From positions 128,718-192,717 of the forward strand of contig CAJTYV010000001.1 of NCBI GenBank assembly GCA_910584195.1: 64,000 nucleotides of DNA, in the 5' to 3' direction. This DNA is from an uncultured Ruminococcus sp. (GTDB lineage: Bacteria > Bacillota > Clostridia > Oscillospirales > Ruminococcaceae). Positions 41,412-49,832 of the stretch are shown here, one piece after another; within the stretch, counting starts at the first letter, position 1; each line of letters opens with the position of its first letter. Below the pieces are notes generated by a model. The model saw nothing but the letters and a program-made list of their open reading frames with translations. It made no database searches and was not told the DNA's origin. Position numbers and translations under genes: made by a program.

Positions 41412-42749
41412 ATGAAAAAATTTATTTCGGCTGTAATATCAGCAGCATTGCTTTTTTCAGCAGTATCGGTTTTGCCTGTTTCGGCGGAAAACTACGGAAA
41501 CAGCGTTAATATTACGATTCTTGGCGACAGCATTGCCTCAGGTTATGGACTTTCGGACGAAGAATACAATTACGGTCAGATCGTTGCTGATTACTTGAGC
41601 GGCTCGGTAGAAAATTATGCCGTTTCCGGATATGATTCCGCAGAAACTCTCGCACAGATACGCAGCTTTGACAGCGCGCAAAAGTCTCAGCTTGCCGACA
41701 GCGATATAGTTATTATTTCCACAGGCGCAAATGATATAATCAAGTACGCATCTTCTTCTCTTTTGGAATTTGCAGAAGCCAATGACCTTCTTAAAGACGG
41801 AAAAACGGCAGACGATATTCCGGAAAGCCCAACTCTTCAGTCTTTGAAAGAGCTGATCGACAAAGATGCTCTGATTAATTTTGCAAATAGTTTTACCAAC
41901 ATACGTTCTCTTTCTGATCGTCTGACATATATATATCAGAATGTCACCTATACCGATGCAAACCCCAACGGCGCAAATCGTACTCAGGTAATTGCTAAAC
42001 AAATCATTCCCAATATCAATGAGATCGTTTCCGAAATAAAAACTGCCAATCCTGATGCAAGAGTAGTTCTTCAAACAGTATACAATCCGCTTCAGCTGCA
42101 AGCGTCTTATGAAGAAAATTTAAAAGCATCTTACGGAAACGCTTATTTCACTGCTTACATACAGTTTAAAACTCTCTTCAGTAATATAACGTCCAAGTAT
42201 GCCGAACAGCTCAAAAATGTAGAGGGAGTTGAAATTGCGGACGTTTACACCGATTTCTCATCAACTGACGAAAATTCCCAAAAATACGGCTGGTACTTTA
42301 CTAATATCCAAGCAGGCAGAGATAATCTCGATATTCACCCAACACAGGCAGGACATATTGCTATTGCAGCTACTGTTCTGAATACTCTCGGTGAAACTCG
42401 CGAGGACGGAGGACTGCTATCCTTAGTTTTCAGCGGACTCGACAATGCCGGCAGCTACCCTGCCTACGCTTTGAATGAATATAAAAAGGTATCGGGCGAC
42501 TACTGTCTTGGAGATGTTAATGGCGATGGCTCTATAGATGCCTCTGACGCTAATCTGATACTTGTACAGTACGCTAATCTTATAACAGGTCAGTCTCCTA
42601 CGATTTCAGAAACACAACTTAAGGCATGCGAACTTAACAATGATAATACTGTAGATGCCTCAGACTCTGCGGTAATTCTTAAATATTATGCATTTTCCCT
42701 GACCGGCGGCAAAGGTACGTCATTAAAAAAGTTCATTGCAGAAAATTAA
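41412..42749 (+). CDS. Secreted SGNH/GDSL hydrolase with type I dockerin
   Basis: The protein has 445 residues. The ATG 4 bases after GGAGGAG begins a clear signal peptide (KKFISAVISAALLFSAVSV, ending near VSA). The SGNH domain (about 30-335) shows ITILGDSIASGYGL with the Ser nucleophile, STGANDII with the oxyanion Asn, and LDIHPTQAGH with the Asp-His pair. A dockerin (about 364-445) has GDVNGDGSIDASDANLIL and NNDNTVDASDSAVILKYY. It is probably an esterase acting on plant cell wall acyl groups within a cellulosome, but the exact substrate is unknown. A longer frame from 41280 lacks a ribosome site. Confidence 0.94.
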   Translation: MKKFISAVISAALLFSAVSVLPVSAENYGNSVNITILGDSIASGYGLSDEEYNYGQIVADYLSGSVENYAVSGYDSAETLAQIRSFDSAQKSQLADSDIVIISTGANDIIKYASSSLLEFAEANDLLKDGKTADDIPESPTLQSLKELIDKDALINFANSFTNIRSLSDRLTYIYQNVTYTDANPNGANRTQVIAKQIIPNINEIVSEIKTANPDARVVLQTVYNPLQLQASYEENLKASYGNAYFTAYIQFKTLFSNITSKYAEQLKNVEGVEIADVYTDFSSTDENSQKYGWYFTNIQAGRDNLDIHPTQAGHIAIAATVLNTLGETREDGGLLSLVFSGLDNAGSYPAYALNEYKKVSGDYCLGDVNGDGSIDASDANLILVQYANLITGQSPTISETQLKACELNNDNTVDASDSAVILKYYAFSLTGGKGTSLKKFIAEN

Positions 42750-42778
42750 TTTTCATACAGTATAATTAAAATAAATTC

Positions 42779-42805
42779 GGGACGGCAAAAGCCGTCCCAT
42801 TTTTT
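42779..42805 (+). terminator. Shared terminator between the SGNH-dockerin gene and the SpoVA gene
   Basis: GGGACGGC and GCCGTCCC with an AAAA loop form an 8-bp stem, followed by ATTTTTT on the plus strand. The converging SpoVA gene ends inside the T run. Confidence 0.85.
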
Positions 42806-43247
42806 AAAATAATGAAACTATATAATAAATAATACCATATAAAAATGCAGCAGTGCATCCGTAAAGAATTACTGGTCCTGCAATATTGAAAATTTTTGTT
42901 CCGACTCCAAGAACAAGTCCCTCTGACTGAGCTTCAATAGCCGAAGAACTTACCGAATTTGAAAAACCGGTTATAGGAACAAGCGTACCTGCGCCAGCAT
43001 GCTTTGCCAGACGTTCGTACCAACCAAGACCCGTAAAAAAAGCGCTGAGTGCAACCAAAATTACGGAAGTCCAAATACCTGCATTTTCTGTGGAAAAACC
43101 AACGTATTCAAATAATGAGCGAATCAACTGTCCGACTACGCATATGCCTCCGCCGACAGCAAAAGCATAAGATATATTTACCGCTGCTTTTGACTTTGGT
43201 TCGGCTCTTTTACTCATTTCGCTGTAAACCTGCGGTGTGATATTCAT
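42804..43247 (-). CDS. SpoVA-family protein (SpoVAC type)
   Basis: The protein has 147 residues from the ATG after AAAGGAGGCGG. Four hydrophobic segments lie at about 30-50, 60-80, 105-125 and 125-145. SYAFAVGGGICVVGQLI, ALSAFFTGLGWYERLAKHAGAGT, LVPITGFSNSVSSSAIE and SEGLVLGVGTKIF are the SpoVAC signatures. SpoVA proteins form the forespore membrane channel for dipicolinic acid. The usual partners spoVAD and spoVAE are not next to it: an aquaporin gene is divergent and a carbohydrate esterase converges. Confidence 0.92.
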   Translation of the reverse strand: MNITPQVYSEMSKRAEPKSKAAVNISYAFAVGGGICVVGQLIRSLFEYVGFSTENAGIWTSVILVALSAFFTGLGWYERLAKHAGAGTLVPITGFSNSVSSSAIEAQSEGLVLGVGTKIFNIAGPVILYGCTAAFLYGIIYYIVSLF

Positions 43248-43481
43248 AAAACCGCCTCCTTTTGAAATTATTATACGCCAAAAAAAACTTATAATACATA
43301 CGTTTAAAACTATTTTAACAGTTCCAGACAACGCCTTAAATAAGCATATATGTTCAACAGTAAACTGTTATCTGATCAAATTAAAATCTACAAGCAGCCT
43401 ATGAAATAAATCGCAGCCAATTATTAAACATTCACAAAATAACACATAAATAATTGTTAATATTTAACTAACTGCCAACTA

Positions 43482-43510
43482 TTGACATATCATTCAATTT
43501 GTGGTAAAAT
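43482..43510 (+). promoter_or_regulatory. Sigma-A type promoter for the aquaporin gene
   Basis: TTGACA, a 17-base spacer and TAAAAT, 48 bases before the aquaporin start. The remaining 230 bases towards the divergent SpoVA gene show no gene. Confidence 0.82.
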
Positions 43511-43558
43511 TTTATTACAAGGAAATATTATTTCCAAAAACTATAAGGAGGAAAATAA

Positions 43559-44281
43559 ATGAATTCTTTAAAAAAATATGTTGCCGAGTTCATAGGTACT
43601 ATGGCGCTTGTTACACTCGGCTGCGGAACGGCAATGTTAGTCGGCTGCGATGCGGCGAATGGCGGAGGATATATCCTTACCGCTTTGGCATTTGGACTTG
43701 TCATTGTGGGAATGGCATACTGCGTTGGCAATATATCAGGCTGCCATATAAACCCTGCGGTTTCACTTGGTGTATTAATCAGTGGAGGAATGAAGTTCAA
43801 TGACTTCATCGGCTATATCATTTCACAATGTGCAGGAGCTTTTGCTGGATCCGGTATTTTAGCGGCTATTTTTGGTCTTGGCGGTGTCGAAGATAAAACA
43901 GGAGGATTTGGTTCAAATGGACTTGCAGGTGTTGGTGATAATCCACTTGCAGGACTTATTGTCGAAGTAGTTCTGACTTTCATTTTTGTTATGACTATTC
44001 TTGGCGTTACTTCACGCAAAGCTAATCACGGCTCTTTCGGCGGAATTGTTATCGGTTTTACTCTGACTCTTGTCCATATACTCGGAATTGGACTTACAGG
44101 TACTTCAGTAAATCCAGCAAGGAGTCTCGGACCGGCAATTATGGCTGCTATTGACGGCAATTCCGATCCTATCTCATGTATTTGGGTATTTATAGTCGGA
44201 CCGCTTATCGGCGCTGCGGCTGCGGCAGGCGTTTACATGTACCTCGAAAGCGATCTTCAATCCATAAAAAAGAAAAAATAA
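43559..44281 (+). CDS. Aquaporin (MIP family), water-channel type
   Basis: The 240-residue protein has six membrane helices. The two NPA half-helices are GCHINPAVSLGV (about 60-71) and GTSVNPARSLGP (about 182-193). A His in TLVHILGIGL and the Arg after the second NPA fit a narrow water-selective filter rather than a glycerol pore. EFIGTMALVTLGCGTAML is the usual first helix. AAGGAGGAAAATAA precedes ATG. It is a single-gene unit with its own promoter and terminator. Confidence 0.94.
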   Translation: MNSLKKYVAEFIGTMALVTLGCGTAMLVGCDAANGGGYILTALAFGLVIVGMAYCVGNISGCHINPAVSLGVLISGGMKFNDFIGYIISQCAGAFAGSGILAAIFGLGGVEDKTGGFGSNGLAGVGDNPLAGLIVEVVLTFIFVMTILGVTSRKANHGSFGGIVIGFTLTLVHILGIGLTGTSVNPARSLGPAIMAAIDGNSDPISCIWVFIVGPLIGAAAAAGVYMYLESDLQSIKKKK

Positions 44282-44286
44282 AACAA

Positions 44287-44322
44287 AATCGCTGTTTGTA
44301 ATACGTTACAGACAGCGATTTA
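44287..44322 (+). terminator. Terminator of the aquaporin gene
   Basis: AATCGCTGT/ACAGCGATT encloses an inner TGTAA/TTACA, making a long stem with a TACG tetraloop, then TTATTATTT. Confidence 0.85.
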
Positions 44323-44348
44323 TTATTTGAATCACAGCAGAATTAGGA

Positions 44349-44888
44349 TTATTCAAGCTGCTTTGCCAAGAAACGCGCAGCCGCAGTGATAAGACTCTTC
44401 TGCAAGTCGGAGGCGTCTGTTTGACCTTCGGTAGTCATAAATGCTACAGCTCCCGAAACATCTCCGCCACTGATAATCGGCATTGCCGCGACAGCTGTTC
44501 TGTCAAGTCCCTCCGCCGGATAAAAGTTATTATTATTTCCATCGGGACAGAAATACTGTCCACGATTTTCCATGATTCCCTCTAACTGCGCCGAAACCTT
44601 CCGATCAGCTGCTTCTCTTTTAGGTAAGCCCGATGAAGCTACCACATGATCCTTATCAAAAATGATAACAGGGCATCCGGCAGTCTTGAACATTACCTCT
44701 GCAACATTCGCTGCATTTTCGCTCATTTCACTTATAGCTGAATATTTCTTAAAGATGACCTCACCTTCGCTGTTTGTATAAATCTCAAGGGGATCCCCTT
44801 CCCTTATACGCATAGTGCGTCTTATTTCCTTAGGGATAACTACACGTCCCAGATCGTCTATTCTTCTAACAATTCCTGTTGCTTTCAT
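44349..44888 (-). CDS. spoVT: Stage V sporulation protein T, AbrB-type regulator
   Basis: The protein has 179 residues from the ATG after GGAGGTTAATT. The N-terminal swapped-hairpin AbrB domain MKATGIVRRIDDLGRVVIPK and RRTMRIREGDPLEIYT is almost canonical. The C-terminal GAF-like domain (about 55-175) has CPVIIFDKDHVVASSGLPKR. SpoVT is the forespore regulator that tunes sigma-G genes in Bacillus. It stands alone upstream of nothing obvious, with tuf beyond it. Confidence 0.94.
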   Translation of the reverse strand: MKATGIVRRIDDLGRVVIPKEIRRTMRIREGDPLEIYTNSEGEVIFKKYSAISEMSENAANVAEVMFKTAGCPVIIFDKDHVVASSGLPKREAADRKVSAQLEGIMENRGQYFCPDGNNNNFYPAEGLDRTAVAAMPIISGGDVSGAVAFMTTEGQTDASDLQKSLITAAARFLAKQLE

Positions 44889-44991
44889 AATTAACCTCCG
44901 CAATATAAATTTGCTTGCGGTGTTATTATTTGCACAGTTGGGTGAAATATTCCACAGGAAAATTTTATAATTTATTTGAATTTATTTAAAC

Positions 44992-45020
44992 AAAAATCCC
45001 ACCTAAAAGGTGGGATTTTT
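44992..45020 (-). terminator. Terminator of tuf
   Basis: AAAAATCCCACC and GGTGGGATTTTT form a perfect 12-bp stem, 20 bases past the tuf stop. Confidence 0.92.
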
Positions 45021-45039
45021 ATAAGCTTTTAAGCTTTAA

Positions 45040-46239
45040 TTATTCATTAATAGCTGTAACAACGCCGGAACCTACTGTTCTGCCGCCCTCACGGATAGCA
45101 AAACGAAGACCCTCTTCAATAGCAATAGGAGTGATAAGCTCAACATCCATAGATACGTTATCACCAGGCATACACATTTCCTTGTCAGCAGGAAGTGTAA
45201 CTACGCCTGTAACGTCAGTTGTTCTGAAATAGAACTGAGGTCTGTAGTTATTAAAGAAAGGAGTATGACGACCGCCCTCTTCCTTCTTAAGAACGTAAAC
45301 CTGACCAGCAAACTTTGTATGGGGGTGAATAGAACCGGGTTTACAAAGAACCTGTCCTCTTTCTACCTGATCTCTTGTGATACCACGGAGAAGAGCACCA
45401 ACATTATCGCCTGCTTCACAGAAATCAAGAGTCTTTCTGAACATTTCAAGACCTGTAACAACAGTTGTCTGCTTTTCTTCAGAAAGTCCAACGATCTCAA
45501 CCTGCTCGTTAACGTTAAGACGTCCACGCTCTACTCTGCCTGTAACAACAGTACCACGACCAGAAATAGTCATAGTATCCTCGATAGGCATAAGGAAAGG
45601 CTTAGCATCATCTCTCTCAGGACTGGGAATAAACTCGTCAACAGCGTTCATAAGCTCAATAATAGGAGCATATGCAGGATCGTTGATATCATCGGGAGCT
45701 TCAAGAGCCTTAAGAGCAGAACCCTTGATGATAGGAGTATCATCGCCGGGGAAATCATAAGAAGAAAGAAGATCACGAATATCCATTTCAACGAGCTCAA
45801 GAAGCTCTTCGTCATCAACCTGATCAGCCTTGTTCATGAATACAACGATTGCAGGAACACCAACCTGACGAGCAAGAAGGATATGCTCTCTTGTCTGAGC
45901 CATAGGACCATCAGAAGCAGCAACTACAAGGATAGCACCATCCATCTGAGCAGCACCTGTGATCATGTTCTTAACGTAGTCAGCGTGACCGGGACAGTCA
46001 ACGTGAGCATAGTGACGAGCGTCTGTCTCGTACTCAACGTGAGCTGTATTAATTGTGATACCACGCTCTCTCTCTTCGGGAGCCTTATCAATCATATCAT
46101 AAGCCTCATACTGAGCCTGACCCTTCATAGCAAGAGTCTTTGTAATAGCAGCAGTAAGAGTTGTCTTACCGTGGTCAACGTGTCCGATAGTACCAATGTT
46201 TACATGGGGTTTGGTTCTTTCAAATTTAGCCTTAGCCAT
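45040..46239 (-). CDS. tuf: Elongation factor Tu
   Basis: The 399-residue protein has GHVDHGKTTLTAAIT near 19, DCPGHADYV near 82 and NKADQVDDEELLELVEMD near 137, followed by domains II and III ending GGRTVGSGVVTAI. It delivers aminoacyl-tRNA to the ribosome. AAGGAGGAATTTTCCA precedes ATG. It is downstream of fusA but has its own promoter at 46325-46353. Confidence 0.99.
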   Translation of the reverse strand: MAKAKFERTKPHVNIGTIGHVDHGKTTLTAAITKTLAMKGQAQYEAYDMIDKAPEERERGITINTAHVEYETDARHYAHVDCPGHADYVKNMITGAAQMDGAILVVAASDGPMAQTREHILLARQVGVPAIVVFMNKADQVDDEELLELVEMDIRDLLSSYDFPGDDTPIIKGSALKALEAPDDINDPAYAPIIELMNAVDEFIPSPERDDAKPFLMPIEDTMTISGRGTVVTGRVERGRLNVNEQVEIVGLSEEKQTTVVTGLEMFRKTLDFCEAGDNVGALLRGITRDQVERGQVLCKPGSIHPHTKFAGQVYVLKKEEGGRHTPFFNNYRPQFYFRTTDVTGVVTLPADKEMCMPGDNVSMDVELITPIAIEEGLRFAIREGGRTVGSGVVTAINE

Positions 46240-46324
46240 TGGAAAATTCCTCCTTAAATTATATTCGTTTATCTGTTATACCGATTCGGTTAAGAATAAC
46301 CGCATACAGTAAGCCTGTATATAT

Positions 46325-46353
46325 ATTATAACAGATTAATTTGGAAATTTCAA
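46325..46353 (-). promoter_or_regulatory. Sigma-A type promoter for tuf
   Basis: TTGAAA, a 17-base spacer and TATAAT on the minus strand, about 85 bases upstream of the tuf start and directly after an 11-bp inverted repeat. Confidence 0.78.
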
Positions 46354-46385
46354 GTGTTTTGGCAAAAAAAGTTCTGCCAAAACAC
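46354..46385 (-). other. Perfect 11-bp inverted repeat abutting the tuf -35 box
   Basis: GTGTTTTGGCA and TGCCAAAACAC enclose a 10-base loop with a T run. On the minus strand it follows fusA, but no T run comes after it. It may be an imperfect fusA terminator or an operator touching the tuf promoter. Confidence 0.6.
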
Positions 46386-46431
46386 AAGAATTTATTAAAA
46401 AAGCTGTTTTCTGCCGAAATATATAGAAAAC

Positions 46432-48510
46432 TCAGTTTTTCGCACGAGAAGCCATGATCTTTTCTGCAATGCTCTTGGGTACTTCCTGGTAGCTGTGAGG
46501 CTCCATTGTATACTGACCGCGTCCCTGTGTATTGGAACGAAGATCAGAAGTATAACCGAACATTTCAGACAGCGGAACGAGAGCGTCAACCTGAACGGAG
46601 CCTGTTCTGGACTCCTGACCCTGAATCTGTCCGCGTCGTGAACTGAGATCACCGATAACAGTACCGGTGTAATCGTCGGGAACAATTACAGCAACCTTCA
46701 TAACAGGCTCCATAAGGATAGCATTAGCCTGCTTGAGGGCTTCCTTGAACGCAATCGAACCCGCGATCTTAAACGCCATTTCAGATGAGTCAACTTCGTG
46801 ATATGAACCATCATAAAGTTCAACTTTAACGTCAACAACTTCGTAGCCGGCGAGAATACCGGACTTCATAGCGCCCTGGATACCGGAATCGACAGCCGGA
46901 ATATATTCCTTGGGAATAGAACCGCCGACAACGGCATTCTTAAATTCGTATCCCTTACCCGACTCGTTGGGTTCAACACGAATCTTAACGTGACCGTACT
47001 GACCCGAACCACCGGACTGTTTCTTGTACTTATAATCAATATCAGCGTTGCCTTTGATAGTTTCCTTGTAAGCAACCTGAGGTGCGCCTACATTAGCTTC
47101 TACCTTAAACTCACGAAGGAGACGGTCAACAATAATATCAAGGTGAAGTTCACCCATACCCGCGATGATTGTCTGACCTGTTTCCTCATCCGTCCATGTC
47201 TTGAAAGTAGGATCTTCTTCGGCAAGTTTTGCCAGAGCGATACCCATCTTTTCCTGACCAGCCTTAGTTTTTGGCTCTATAGCGAGCTGGATAACAGGCT
47301 CAGGGAATTCCATAGATTCAAGGATTACGGGATGTTTTTCATCACAGAGAGTGTCTCCGGTGGTTGTATTTTTAAGACCAACAGCAGCAGCAATATCTCC
47401 TGCGTATACTGTGGTAAGATCTTTTCTGTGGTTAGCGTGCATCTGAACGATACGACCGAAACGCTCGCGGTTATCCTTTGTAGCGTTAAGAACAGAGTCA
47501 CCCTGATTAATAACGCCCGAATATACACGGAAGAATGCAAGCTTTCCTACAAATGGATCTGTAGCGATCTTGAATGCGAGAGCTGAGAAAGGTTCGTCAT
47601 CGGAAGACGGTCTTTCAACCTCTTCATCCGTATCTGGATTTACGCCTTTAATAGCAGGAACGTCAAGGGGAGAAGGCATATAGTCGATAATAGCATCGAG
47701 GAGCTTCTGAACGCCCTTATTCTTATAAGAAGTACCGCAGGTAACAGGAACCATGTGGTTCGCAATAGTAGCTGAACGAATGCACTTCTTGATCTCATCC
47801 TGAGTCAGCTCTTCGCCTTCAAGATACTTCATCATAAGCTCTTCGTCCTGCTCGGCAACATGCTCTACCATATCGTCATGATACTGCTGAGCTTTTTCTT
47901 TCATATCCTCGGGAATCTCCTCAACGCGGATATCCTTTCCGAGATCGTCATAATAAATGTAAGCTTTCATTTCAACGAGGTCAATAATTCCTCTGAACTC
48001 GTCTTCTGCGCCGATAGGCAGCTGAATCGGAACAGCATTACACTTAAGTCTGTCTTTCATCATGTCAACAACACGATAGAAGTTAGCACCCATAATGTCC
48101 ATTTTATTTACATAAGCCATACGGGGTACTTTGTAATTATCAGCCTGTCTCCAAACTGTTTCGGACTGAGGCTCTACGCCGCCCTTAGCGCAGAGAACAG
48201 TAACAGAACCGTCAAGAACACGCAGTGAACGCTCTACTTCTACAGTAAAGTCAACGTGTCCTGGAGTATCAATGATATTCAGTCTGTGACCTGCCCAGTA
48301 GCAAGTAGTTGCAGCCGAAGTAATAGTAATACCTCTCTCCTGCTCCTGCTCCATCCAGTCCATAGTAGCAGAGCCTTCATGAGTCTCACCGATCTTATGG
48401 TTTACGCCGGTGTAGAAAAGGATACGCTCTGTGGTAGTGGTCTTACCGGCATCGATGTGAGCCATGATACCGATATTTCTTGTATTTTCAAGTGAACAAT
48501 CTCTTGCCAT
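46432..48510 (-). CDS. fusA: Elongation factor G
   Basis: The 692-residue protein has G1 AHIDAGKTTTTERIL, G3 DTPGHVDF and G4 NKMD, then domains II-V, with GMGELHLDIIVDRL in domain III and RRGQIQGQE in domain V. It drives translocation. AGAGGAAGATACT precedes ATG, 24 bases after rpsG. The length and the complete five domains fit standard EF-G rather than a resistance paralogue. Confidence 0.98.
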   Translation of the reverse strand: MARDCSLENTRNIGIMAHIDAGKTTTTERILFYTGVNHKIGETHEGSATMDWMEQEQERGITITSAATTCYWAGHRLNIIDTPGHVDFTVEVERSLRVLDGSVTVLCAKGGVEPQSETVWRQADNYKVPRMAYVNKMDIMGANFYRVVDMMKDRLKCNAVPIQLPIGAEDEFRGIIDLVEMKAYIYYDDLGKDIRVEEIPEDMKEKAQQYHDDMVEHVAEQDEELMMKYLEGEELTQDEIKKCIRSATIANHMVPVTCGTSYKNKGVQKLLDAIIDYMPSPLDVPAIKGVNPDTDEEVERPSSDDEPFSALAFKIATDPFVGKLAFFRVYSGVINQGDSVLNATKDNRERFGRIVQMHANHRKDLTTVYAGDIAAAVGLKNTTTGDTLCDEKHPVILESMEFPEPVIQLAIEPKTKAGQEKMGIALAKLAEEDPTFKTWTDEETGQTIIAGMGELHLDIIVDRLLREFKVEANVGAPQVAYKETIKGNADIDYKYKKQSGGSGQYGHVKIRVEPNESGKGYEFKNAVVGGSIPKEYIPAVDSGIQGAMKSGILAGYEVVDVKVELYDGSYHEVDSSEMAFKIAGSIAFKEALKQANAILMEPVMKVAVIVPDDYTGTVIGDLSSRRGQIQGQESRTGSVQVDALVPLSEMFGYTSDLRSNTQGRGQYTMEPHSYQEVPKSIAEKIMASRAKN

Positions 48511-48534
48511 AGTATCTTCCTCTCACAACGACGA

Positions 48535-49005
48535 TTACCAGCGGTAGTGAGCAAACGCCTTGTTTGCCTCTGCCATCTTGTGTGTATCGTCACGCTTCTT
48601 GCAAGCACCGCCGGTGCCGTTAAGAGCATCGAGGATCTCGCCTGCAAGTCTTTCCTTCATAGTCTTTTCGTTTCTTTCTCTGGAATACTTAGTGATCCAA
48701 CGGAGACCGAGAGTCTGACGTCTTTCCGGTCTTACCTCCATAGGAACCTGATAAGTAGCTCCGCCGAGACGGCGAGCCTTTACTTCCAGCTCAGGCATGA
48801 TATTCTCCATAGCCTGTTCAAAAACCTCCAGTGCGTCCTTGCCTGTTTTCTCGGCAACGATCTCGAATGCACCGTAAACGATCTTTTGAGCGACGCCCTT
48901 CTTGCCGTCCAGCATAATATTATTTATGAGACGTGTTACGAGCTTTGAATTGTATACAGGATCCTGTAATACATCACGCTTTGCGATATTACCTCTTCTT
49001 GGCAT
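48535..49005 (-). CDS. rpsG: 30S ribosomal protein S7
   Basis: The protein has 156 residues from the ATG 8 bases after GGAGGG. PRRGNIAKRDVLQDP, KLVTRLINNIMLDGKK, VPMEVRPERRQTLGLRW and KKRDDTHKMAEANKAFAHYRW (split here at the conserved HKMAEANKAF) define S7. It nucleates the 30S head. It lies between rpsL and fusA in the str operon. Confidence 0.98.
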   Translation of the reverse strand: MPRRGNIAKRDVLQDPVYNSKLVTRLINNIMLDGKKGVAQKIVYGAFEIVAEKTGKDALEVFEQAMENIMPELEVKARRLGGATYQVPMEVRPERRQTLGLRWITKYSRERNEKTMKERLAGEILDALNGTGGACKKRDDTHKMAEANKAFAHYRW

Positions 49006-49224
49006 TTCGCTTCCCTCCTTCACATAGATTCATGAATTCATAGGTACTCGTGTCAGCCGATTACTGCCGCACCAATATGCAGCCGCGCTTCACCGACCGA
49101 TAACGTCAAGACCAATGCGAGGTATAATAATATATATTAAACTCCGCATTTATCCTGCGATAGTAGTTATCCTATTTAATATGCCCGGCTTTTCACAGCA
49201 AGCCGAATACTGTTTTTTCAGAAA

Positions 49225-49641
49225 TTACTTCTGCTTAGGTCTCTTGGCGCCGTACTTGGAACGAGCCTGAAGTCTGTTGGCAACGCCCTGAGCGTCAAGT
49301 GCGCCTCTGATAATGTGGTAACGCACACCGGGGAGATCCTTAACACGTCCGCCTCTGATGAGAACAACGCTGTGCTCCTGAAGGTTGTGACCAATACCGG
49401 GAATGTATGAAGTTACCTCGTAGCCGTTTGTAAGCTTAACTCTTGCGATTTTTCTCATAGCCGAGTTAGGCTTCTTAGGTGTAGCAGTTCTTACAGCAGT
49501 ACATACGCCTCTCTTCTGAGGTGAACTCTGATTGATCTGCGTCTTCTTCTTAGCATTGTAGCCTTTCTGGAGAGCAGGGGCAGTAGACTTTGTCTCAAGA
49601 TCCTTTCTTCCCTTACGAACCAGCTGATTAAATGTTGGCAT
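49225..49641 (-). CDS. rpsL: 30S ribosomal protein S12
   Basis: The 138-residue protein has PTFNQLVRKGRKD, QKRGVCTAVRT, PKKPNSAMRKIARVKL and HNLQEHSVVLIRGGRVKDLPGVRYH, split around the loop Lys residues where streptomycin resistance arises. It keeps Lys in both loops (T-PKKPNSA; GGRVKDLPG), i.e. the streptomycin-sensitive form. GGAGGAAGATT precedes ATG. It is the first gene of the str operon. Confidence 0.98.
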   Translation of the reverse strand: MPTFNQLVRKGRKDLETKSTAPALQKGYNAKKKTQINQSSPQKRGVCTAVRTATPKKPNSAMRKIARVKLTNGYEVTSYIPGIGHNLQEHSVVLIRGGRVKDLPGVRYHIIRGALDAQGVANRLQARSKYGAKRPKQK

Positions 49642-49707
49642 AATCTTCCTCCTTTTTCAAAAAATGAGTACGCCGCAAAGCCTATAACTTGTACAGCATA
49701 CTCATAT

Positions 49708-49736
49708 ATTATATAACATTAATCCTAATTTGTCAA
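49708..49736 (-). promoter_or_regulatory. Consensus sigma-A promoter of the str operon (rpsL-rpsG-fusA)
   Basis: TTGACA, a 17-base spacer and TATAAT on the minus strand, 67 bases upstream of the rpsL start. Confidence 0.93.
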
Positions 49737-49832
49737 GGATTATTTAGAAATTTCTTCATATTTCGATTTTATTTGGATAAAATGGCAATTGAAGAAGCGC
49801 TTTTCAATGTTCAATTAGTCACTTTATGCAAA

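Noticed and set aside
45265..46257. Long plus-strand frame antisense to tuf
   Set aside because: Typical antisense artefact of a highly biased gene; no ribosome site and no recognisable domain.
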